Assembly: GCA_029891345.1 (NCBI GenBank)
Contig: CM057002.1
Span: 21,686,795 to 21,750,794, forward strand
DNA: 64,000 bases
Direction: 5' to 3'
Origin: Dryococelus australis
Taxonomy: Eukaryota > Arthropoda > Insecta > Phasmatodea > Phasmatidae
Part shown: piece after piece, positions 56,570 through 64,000 of the stretch
Layout of the letters: each line of letters starts with the position of its first letter
How positions within the stretch are numbered: the first letter of the stretch is position 1
Made by a program: the position numbers and the translations under genes
The notes under the pieces: generated by a model
Database searches by the model: none
Told to the model about the DNA's origin: nothing
The model's input: only the letters and a program-made list of their open reading frames with translations

Positions 56570-58270
56570 ACAGTAATGTATTGTAATTTAAAAAAAACAA
56601 TGCATCTTTAGATGTAATTTTGGTTCATCAAAGTGTATCGCAGCCAATAATATTAATACATTCATGTTTATTAATATTATTGTGCCCAAATACCTGAGTA
56701 TAACTTCTCTTAATTAATTAATTACCTAGGTTACATTTATGTGTTCCTGAAGATATCGTACTTAAATAGGCATTGCTTTCAAGACATTCTGTCAATGATG
56801 GGGTGCAGACATGTTTGTAAATGATACGAATCATGAAATGTGTGGCGTAAAATTCTGAAATTGTCGTTATTTTAACCGGCATTTTCAGAATATTGTATCT
56901 CTTTATAGTTGTCGTAACCAAATTCTATAAGAAAAATGAAGATAAAGACTATTCGCACTGATTACTCATTGTAGTTATATTAGCTATGGAACTTAATTTC
57001 AGGAAAATTTTCATGTGAATTGATTTTAAGAAACTGTGTGCATGAAAAGAGAAAATGAGAAGTGTTTACTTTTTATCGTTACTAATATTGTTATATTATT
57101 CTTCGTCTTATTATTAACTCGCCAATGTCGTTTCTAAAATTGGATATTAAATTTTAAGTTATGTCTGTAAACATTTGTCTTAGTTGTTTACTTTATTCTG
57201 AACTATTACTGAAGATTTGCTTAGGAAACTAACTTCCAAATTCCAAAATACAACCCACAATACACTTTCACCCTTTTAACAATAGTTAATGCTGGATATT
57301 AGTAAGTCCCATAAAAATTCTTAGAACCACGAGAAAGCCAAACGTTTTTGTTTAATTATAATATTGTCTCATGTTGATGAGCTACATCTTGCACACATTT
57401 TGAAATATTGTTTTTTAATTTTCTCGTTTCATATCTGAAGATTAATCGGAGAACGACTTATAATTATAACTTATGTAAACTTAACCAAAAATGGTGCACG
57501 CATTCATGTTATTCTCGAGGGTCAAATCCTGATCATTGCGGTTTTTAAGTATCTTAAGTTAGGTCGACCAAATATGGGCACCCTTAAGAAATCCCAGCCG
57601 TTGTGAAGTGATAAGTGTTCGGAAAAATTCTGTGTTATGGGAAGTATACTTACCGTCAAACCAAGTAATAATAGTGTGAGATAACAATCCTTGCACAAGA
57701 AGCCATTATTTTATGTAATGTGAAAGAGTTGTAGTCTTAAGAAAGAAATAAGAACAGGTGTTCCAAATATGGGCACGATACTCCTTTTTAAAGTAATAGA
57801 GTTTACTGTTAAAGTTCGTTATTGACGCTATTATTCGGGCTAGTGACAATGAATACGTTGACGTTCCACTCGAATATTTATTCGCCACAATTTTGAACAT
57901 AAAGGTGTACAGAGATGGCAATATGAGAGGTGCAGATTGTCATCAGTCTAACATGGAAACAGAAACACGGACAATAAGAATTCAGATGACATGTAATGTA
58001 CTTTACGTATCACAGTCAACCTTAAATTGGATGTTAATGATTTATAAATATAACTATAATCACAAAATAAATGATTACCCTTACAATAAAACCCTTACGG
58101 GCCTTCTAAAATAGAACAGCAAAAAAATTGACAGTCAAAAGTTATTTCGTCACGTTCTATCACAAACAAAAGATCTATTCACAAGAAGTACACCCGAAAG
58201 TTAACAATGCCTCGAGATCTTCATGAGGAACCAAGCGTGCACATCCTTTGTAAAGCCAACGAAAACAAAC
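56570..58270. other. AT-rich non-coding stretch
   Basis: Nothing recognisable. AT content is high and open frames are short and domain-free. Confidence 0.45.
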
Positions 58271-58276
58271 CTTGCA

Positions 58277-58489
58277 TCATGTCGTGTTAATCTTCATGTT
58301 TTTATTGCACAAGTGACAGGGGTAGTTCGGTGATCTTGATGTTTTGCTGCCTTTCTCTTCTCCGACAGAAGATGACATTCGATTGTGATGTCGAATATCT
58401 TTGTTAGACGTCGATTCCTTCATGTTCTTTTCCTTCTGTTCGGTAAATAAATTCTCACAGGAACTGTTAAAATTAGTCACCTTGCTCAA
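58277..58489 (-). CDS. Hypothetical short ORF with a partial zinc-finger-like motif
   Basis: The minus-strand frame of 70 residues is hydrophilic (KEKNMKESTSNKDIRHHNRM) and ends PCHLCNKNMKINTT. The C-x2-C knuckle could be the first half of a C2H2 finger that continues in another exon, and the frame could be spliced before its stop, but no strong donor is evident. Evidence for expression is nil. Confidence 0.25.
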   Translation of the reverse strand: MSKVTNFNSSCENLFTEQKEKNMKESTSNKDIRHHNRMSSSVGEEKGSKTSRSPNYPCHLCNKNMKINTT

Positions 58490-58734
58490 GTTCTACTTTC
58501 AAGCTGTTACTCCGCGTCTTTGCGCACTAAGTTTAGTACCATAATGCATGAGAAGTATTTCATGCGAGGCATTACCGGCGCACGTTTTTATTTTTACAAC
58601 ACGTGATCAAAAGTATCCGGACAACCTATGGAATATGAAGTACAAGTATGGGCTGCTTTCAACATTGAGGACAGGCTGCACTCTCGCAGGTATACATTAA
58701 ATGGAATACCAAGGTGCTGATTAATTATATTAAT

Positions 58735-58865
58735 TTTATTACCGCATGCCACAACTATTATAATCTAACTGGAAAGTCCCAACCTTGATCATGTTGCCGG
58801 AGGCGGATTCTAGGCGGCGGTTAACGACGGCCGGACACGCTCACCTCCATGTATATTTAGTCCGC
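58735..58865. repeat. Dispersed GC-rich repeat, copy 3
   Basis: Contains ACCGCATGCCAC, TAACTGGAAAGTCCC, ACCTTGATCATGTTG and CCGGAGGCGG in the same order as at 5195 and 9790. It is followed within 50 bp by the TIR element at 58907. Confidence 0.5.
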
Positions 58866-58906
58866 TGCGCCGATGAAGAAAGACCAGCCCACGGGATACA
58901 CTGCCC

Positions 58907-59212
58907 TATATGTAGGGATATGAACATTTCGTGAATTCATTTCAGGATAAGATATACGTCAAACACGTCTACACTGAAGTTGACTTTCCAATTAGATCGC
59001 AGTTTATTAGACACGCCCTGGACGACTCTGACACAATAGCAGACTTGCATGGAAACAAGTAACGAGTGCCATACTGTCAGTTTTGAAGTAACACTGGCTA
59101 CTCTACGGGGAAGCAGCCAATGAACAAACATTTGAGGCTCGAGTATAAGTATGACTGTTGAGTCTAGTCTATAGGTTATTGAACTCGCGAATTTTTCCTA
59201 TCCCTACATATA
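58907..59212. mobile_element. TIR element (MITE), intact ends
   Basis: TATATGTAGGGATA at the left and its exact reverse complement at the right bound a 306-bp element; similarity of the ends extends to about 30 bp (GAACATTTCGTGAATTCA versus TGAACTCGCGAATTTTTCC). The interior has no plausible transposase; the 64-residue minus frame is fortuitous. Related copies lie at 60465 onward and a fragment at 23005. Confidence 0.75.
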
Positions 59213-59599
59213 TTGTCTGCGTCGTCTACATTTACTGGTCGGTGGAGGGGTTTTCTTCGTTTTGCGATTTCATAACTAATTTCAACAATCTACCGCCTGT
59301 GTCCTGGATATATGAGTGAAGGTGTGATCAGGCAGGCCGCTCAGTTAAGGCCTGAGCACTGCTCGTGACATTACATTGACTCTATATAACTAAGATAATA
59401 TATGTGTTAATTAAAATAGCCGTAAACAATAGCAGCAACATCATCGCCACTTGCAGATAGAAGTAAAGTTGAAAGTTTCCTCATTGAAAACACGTCGTCG
59501 AGCAGTCGGTCACATCAGCAGAAGGTGCCCTCTGTTATTTTTCTCGTTTCATATTGTCGTGCTTTGCGGTGGCGATGTTTTTACTTTACTATCACAGTA

Positions 59600-59835
59600 T
59601 GACGTCCTATGAAGTCTGTTGTTGAAGCCGTAAACACATATCAGCAACATCATCACCACTTGTAGATAGAAGTTGAGTTGAGATCCTCGAAGAAACCCGC
59701 CAACCAGCAGTATCGTCTGGCACGTTTCCCACTTGGCGAAAGTCCAGAGCTGATCCGGTCGGGGATTGAACGCGGTTCACTTTGGTGAGGGGCGAGCATG
59801 TTAACCTTTCAGCCACCGTGGGGCCTGCATATAAA
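59600..59835 (-). repeat. tRNA-derived SINE, minus strand
   Basis: Read on the minus strand, CCACGGTGGCTGAAAGGTTA (box A region) and a CCGCGTTCAATCCCCGACCGG-like box B region are followed by GAAACGTGCCAGACGATACTG and a body ending in CTCAACTC. A partial relative of the same body lies at 59395-59470 on the other side (AAACAATAGCAGCAACATCA). Confidence 0.65.
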
Positions 59836-60222
59836 AGAAGCGGGTCTTTACGTCGTGCGATTCGCACACCGAGTCCCAAAGAGGAAGAGGTTTCTTGACT
59901 GCGCTGCACTCCTATCTTCTACATCACAGCAACCCGTTCTCATAAATAATTAATCGTGCGGCGAACGCTGAACTAGAACAACCACCGGCCTGGCCTTGCA
60001 TCGATCCTGCACTAGCTTGTGCATGAACTGCCATACCAGTTGCTAAGAATTGCATGGCCATATTTCACATCAGGGTAGGTAATATGGGCCTGAGCTTACT
60101 TTCCGTTGCACGTTCCAGACTGTAGTCCAGTCACTTTTACTTCCAACTTTTCTGAAGCCCTACCAAAGTTATACTTTTATCACATTCCTCCGCCTTACAC
60201 AAGCAAAGCTTAACAACGTCTG

Positions 60223-60345
60223 TAGGCTGTTCACGGTAAAATGAGCACTTTTGAAGACCCTGCTTAAGATCTACTTGTATGCACGTTGTGTATTCCTCCG
60301 CCTTATGCAAAATGAAAATTGCCATGGGCCTTTTCACTATATTCA
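60223..60345. repeat. End fragment of the 21.0 kb MITE family
   Basis: TAGGCTGTTCACGGTAAAAT and about 100 further bp match 11465-11570 and, inverted, 43588-43690. All three share an internal GCACGTTGTGTATTC(C/T)TCCG-like segment absent from the 243-bp copy at 20996, which indicates a longer subfamily. Confidence 0.6.
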
Positions 60346-60464
60346 TGCGTTTGTCAAGTGAAATTGTGAAATTATTAGGAAACTAAATCTTTTAAAAACT
60401 GTTCATTTGTACACTTAGATGCTTAAAAAAAACAGAAGGCAAAATAAATAATTTAACTTATCAT

Positions 60465-60995
60465 TAGGGTTAGGAAAATTACCCGAATTCATGTCGGGAC
60501 AAGATAGACGTCAAACACAGTTACAGTGAAGTCACCTTCGGAATTGGATCACAGTTTATTAGACCCGCCTTGGACGCCTCTGAGCCAATAGCAGAGTTGC
60601 TTAGAAACACCTTGAGAATCCCATAACTGCAAGGTGTGCGGCAACATCCAATGGACACGCAGCTGAGGCTCCAGTATGCAGAGGACTGAGGAGTTTAGCC
60701 TAGGGATAGGAAAATTTCGCGAGTTCAATGACCTGTAGTCTAGAATCCTCAGTCCTCTGCAGAATACGCGGATTCATTTTGGGACAAGCTAGAATTCAAA
60801 ACACGTTCATTTATATAACTTTATAGACATTGGTCCCCACGGTGTTTGACTCCTCCTGGAGAAGACTGGCCCAATCGTCGCCTTCCACTGTGACAGCAGA
60901 CAACCAATGCGCAATTGATATCGGCATATTTGTACACAAGACTGTGGAGTCTAGCCTACAGGTCACTGAACTCGAGAATTTTTCAGGTCTCTAGA
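60465..60995. mobile_element. Two abutting copies of the 58.9 kb TIR element
   Basis: The first copy begins TAGGGTTAGGAAAATTACCC and shares the interior words ATAGACGTCAAACAC and CAGTTTATTAGACCCGCC with 58907-59212. Its right end is interrupted at about 60700 by an inverted terminal segment (TAGGGATAGGAAAATTTCGC), after which a second copy starts and ends near 60990 (CTGAACTCGAGAATTTTTCA). A perfect 16-bp inverted repeat (TGCAGAGGACTGAGGA, 60677-60692 and 60746-60761) brackets the junction. Confidence 0.6.
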
Positions 60996-60999
60996 CATG

Positions 61000-61675
61000 A
61001 CTGATTGTAAATCTTTTTATAAGATAAAGGGCATTTGATTAGGACAATATCAGCTCGGCTCTCCATTGGTTGATGTCCGGCAAATAATGAAAGCTGTTAA
61101 GTACAGGTTAGTGTCCGGTGTGTTATGGAGCAATAGGACGATGGTGAGTTCTAACACAGCCACCAATATAACTGGTTTTCTTGCAGTAGTGGCAATAGGT
61201 GACTCACTTCTAATTTGTCTTAAGTACCAGTAAATGTGTGCAGACCTTTATGTGTTAAAGGATTCTAATTGTAATTAACACTTAAAATACGCCTTGACAA
61301 TTTCGTTAACTTAGGGTTCCGCCTGCCAGCGTCTATTTCGCGCGTTGAAGGCCCCGAGACGCGTGATCTGTAATAAGGCTGACTCTTGCTCAGTCCCCAC
61401 CTGTCTCGTCGCCTCTAGGCACAAAGCGCTTAACTGGGGTGAAATATTTCCCTTAGCGACTCGCCTAAACGTGACTTTAATAAGTACGGATACTCCAATT
61501 TTGCTAAATGATTTCACGACCAGTTGTATTTCATAACACTTTAGCTAAGATCCACTTGGTCATTGGATGATTTAGATGTTACGCGTCTTAAGTGTCTGCC
61601 CACGAATCAGAGACGTACAGTATCGCAGTAACTTAATTCTGATTGGCCAGTCAACTAAGAAAGTGTCTTCTGACA
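61000..61675. other. Non-coding; GC-richer patch at 61310-61480
   Basis: The patch is open for 63-68 residues on both strands without recognisable domains, most likely a repeat fragment. Confidence 0.3.
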
Positions 61676-61680
61676 GACAG

Positions 61681-61790
61681 GGCTGAGTGGTTAGCCTGCT
61701 AGCCTCTCACCAAGGCGAACCGGGTTCAATCCCCGGACGGGTCACTCCGGATTTACGCATGTGGGATTCGTACCGGACGATGAAGTCTTT
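61681..61790 (+). repeat. SINE head (same family as 45822), 3' part missing or diverged
   Basis: GGCTGAGTGGTTAGCCTGCTAG...CACC is followed by AACCGGGTTCAATCCCCGGA then GGATTTACGCATGTGGGATTCGTACCGGACGATG. This matches the start of the element at 62560 closely, but the usual 3' body is absent. Confidence 0.65.
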
Positions 61791-62554
61791 TCGTGAAAAT
61801 CATCGCATAGTAAATTTCGAAGAAAATATCATTAATGAAGTTCTTATGACACTTAAAATTATTTCCAGCTTTACACAGCAAAAATGCCTGTATTTTTGCA
61901 AATGATTCTTTGGAAATAATGTTGAATTTTAACAAGCAGACTTCAAACGGGATGGGTTTTGGAATGGTGTGGAGCGGAAGGGGTGGGGGGATCTATAGTG
62001 CCCGGGGGAAAAGGTGTCAGTTATGGTTGCAGACCCCCCTCCCACCACTTGGGGCGGGAGGGTTGGTTTTGTGCCCCACATTTAAGGTTCGTGTTTACGT
62101 TAATAGCAGCTTCAGATATACTATAATTATGGTACAGTGTACTATAATTTTTGGAATTAGTACGATAATTTTAAAAAGCGTACCATTATTTAAATCTGCA
62201 AGCTTTAGGCTTGCCGATGCACTGAAATAAAATCGATCTTGGGCCAACGGTTTGCGAGTTATTAACAACAACTTTTAACAGCGTACCATAACTATACCGA
62301 TAGGCGTGAGCGAAAATCGCAAGTAGTTATTTTACATCCGGCACATACCTTAATTATATTGTTCACTCGTCGTGGCCTAGACCGTGGATTCCGCGGGCCC
62401 GTTCCTGGTATTATAAGTACATAAACAGCTTCGTATGTTTCCCAAAATAATGCGCTGAAAATGTACAATTTTCAGCCGTATATTTAAAAGAAAATCTTTG
62501 GCAACTAGTTCATAAAGAGTTGCTTGTAACAATTACAGAGACATTTTACTGCGT

Positions 62555-62808
62555 AACGGGGTCATGGTGGCCGAGCTGTTAGCCTCTCACCAAAGCGAAC
62601 CGGGTTCAATCCCCGGCCGGGTTACCAGATTTTCGGATGCGGAAATAGTGCCGGACGATGCCGTGGTTGGTGGGTTTTTTTCTCAGGGATCTCCAGTTTC
62701 CCCCACCTTTTCGTTCCGGCGCTGCTCCATACTCACCTTAATCACCCACCTAGGCTCTCAAGACCTCGCTGTTAAGAGCTTCCGAAATCTCTTCACTCTC
62801 TTCACTTT
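62555..62808 (+). repeat. tRNA-derived SINE (same family)
   Basis: GGTGGCCGAGCTGTTAGCCT...AACCGGGTTCAATCCCCGGC followed by TTTTTCTCAGGGATCTCCAG, GGCGCTGCTCCATACTCACC and GGCTCTCAAGACCTCGCTGT then TAAGAGC. It is the most complete copy outside the segmental duplication. The head has lost about 12 bp between box A and box B compared with 45822. Confidence 0.75.
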
Positions 62809-62809
62809 A

Positions 62810-63305
62810 CTGTGTAACGTGTTTACTTTGGTAATTTTGAGATCCGTGCGAAAAAGATATAAATTTTAAAATTCATTATTTTTTAAAAATTCTATTTCGA
62901 AAAGTAAATTTAGTCAATTACAACAACAAAATAATATGTTACATGCTAAACATGTGGAAAATAATTAATGTTCTTCAATACCGTCCAATTCGCGTGGGCG
63001 AGTCGAACGGGAAAAGAGGTTTCGACAAAAACAGCAACCACTGAGTATTTGACCTCTGCTTGTGTAATCGTAGGACTGCGAACTTTAGCATGGTATCGTA
63101 CTATACCGAGAAACGTCAGGATGTATAGTTCGTAGCCCACTATAATCCTGAGGGTTTTCGTCGGCTTTGGCTTTGTGCCATAACAGGGGCGATGTATAAA
63201 CCCCAACCTTTGACTTTTATTTTATTTCTGTGGACAACTAACCGCAAACATTCTCCCATTCCGAAACTTGCTGCCGAAAGGGTGACAGGGTGGTAGGGAG
63301 AGATA

Positions 63306-63354
<49 letters not shown>

Positions 63355-64000
63355 TGTGTGTGTTAGAGGGAGGTAGAGAGAGTGTTTGTATAAATGTTTG
63401 GCAGTTTGAAGGTCGCGTCGGCAACCGAGCTATTAGCACCTACACGAAGTCATAAAATGCCAACAAAGAAAATAACACAACTCAACTAGAACAATAAAAG
63501 GACTGACATAAAAAATTACAAAAGGAAAAAAAAGTTACGAATCATGTTTAATAGAGTAAAACAAGACGAAACCAACTGAAATCACGACAACATGTATAAG
63601 CCATGTAAACACGTTATTTTCAACGCAGATATATAATTTAAGGCAGATATATAAATTAAGAACTACGACTGTATACAGGCTATTCGGAAACTCGCCTAAA
63701 ATGTTTAGGGAGGTGATTCCCTGTGATAAATGAAGAAGACACGTGCAAGGAGACTATGTATGACCTATTCCAACTCCAAAATGAGGTATCAGCCCTTAAA
63801 AATCGCGCATTTTAATAGCATTTTCGCAAACAACGGAAACGTCGTGGAATGGAAATACGATTCTATGGATAGCATTTAGTGTTACAGAGATAATTAACCT
63901 GCGAAGAAACTGGCGTTAAGACCTTCGGCCTTCAAAAAATTATAAGGATGGCACTCTATAAATGCATACAATATTTTTGCCTTCAAGTTTTATGGAACTA
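62810..64000. other. Non-coding to window end
   Basis: AT-rich, with the GA microsatellite at 63301-63360 as the only clear feature. No gene recognised. Confidence 0.45.
63301..63360. repeat. (GATA/GA)n microsatellite
   Basis: GATA units pass into about 35 bp of GA repeats and a short GTGTG tail. The minus-strand Leu/Ser-rich frame across it is an artefact. Confidence 0.9.

Larger units (their letters stand above)
53440..56570 (+). repeat. Segmental duplication, copy 2 (carries OATP terminal exon 2)
   Basis: Co-linear with 45385-49425 as described for copy 1. It has a private 60-bp stretch near 53642-53700 and a TA microsatellite at 55046-55076, and lacks the 1.33-kb stretch. Divergence is moderate, with many small indels, so the duplication is not recent and is unlikely to be an assembly artefact. 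Confidence 0.8.

Noticed and set aside
63140-63439. 99-residue minus frame with Leu/Ser runs
   Set aside because: It is the translation of the GA microsatellite plus flanks.

Overview
The window looks like AT-rich, repeat-dense nuclear DNA of an insect or close arthropod relative. The grounds are the absence of operon-like gene packing, spliced-exon signals (polypyrimidine/AG acceptors, GT donors), several tRNA-derived SINE families, short TA-flanked inverted-repeat elements (MITEs), a non-LTR retrotransposon, an IS630-Tc1-mariner relic of a type common in insects, and a Maverick/Polinton-type integrase relic. I cannot name the species. No complete gene is present. A 100-base run of N at 12068-12167 marks a scaffold gap.

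Layout. 0-12 kb: mostly non-coding, with tRNA-like SINE heads, two MITE-like elements (2899-3136 and 5915-6509), a LINE-like 3' tail near 2.1 kb, copies of a GC-rich dispersed repeat (5.2 and 9.8 kb), an exon-like open stretch at 8089-8506 and a decayed open stretch on the minus strand at 8873-9512. 12-14.6 kb: directly after the gap, an 81-bp tandem array encodes a 27-residue repeat on the plus strand and runs into a proline-rich unique tail, followed by a 31-bp AT-rich array. 17-25 kb: short tandem repeats, a clean MITE at 20996-21238 and hairpins. 25.5-27.1 kb: decayed Maverick/Polinton-like integrase and companion frame, minus strand. 31.2-41.7 kb: four related, degraded zinc-finger units arranged as two divergent inverted pairs, with short-period arrays between the arms; one unit is split by a mariner-like element that itself has long inverted ends. 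42.3-56.6 kb: the 3' part of a gene of the organic anion transporting polypeptide (OATP/SLCO) family. One internal exon and two tandem copies of the terminal exon are visible; the copies lie in a segmental duplication of about 3-4 kb, separated by a LINE relic. 58.9-64 kb: a second TIR element family, SINEs and GA microsatellite.

The features most worth following up are the duplicated, still-open OATP terminal exon, the 27-residue repeat ORF, and the inverted zinc-finger units. All calls come from reading the sequence and the supplied translations; nothing was searched against a database.
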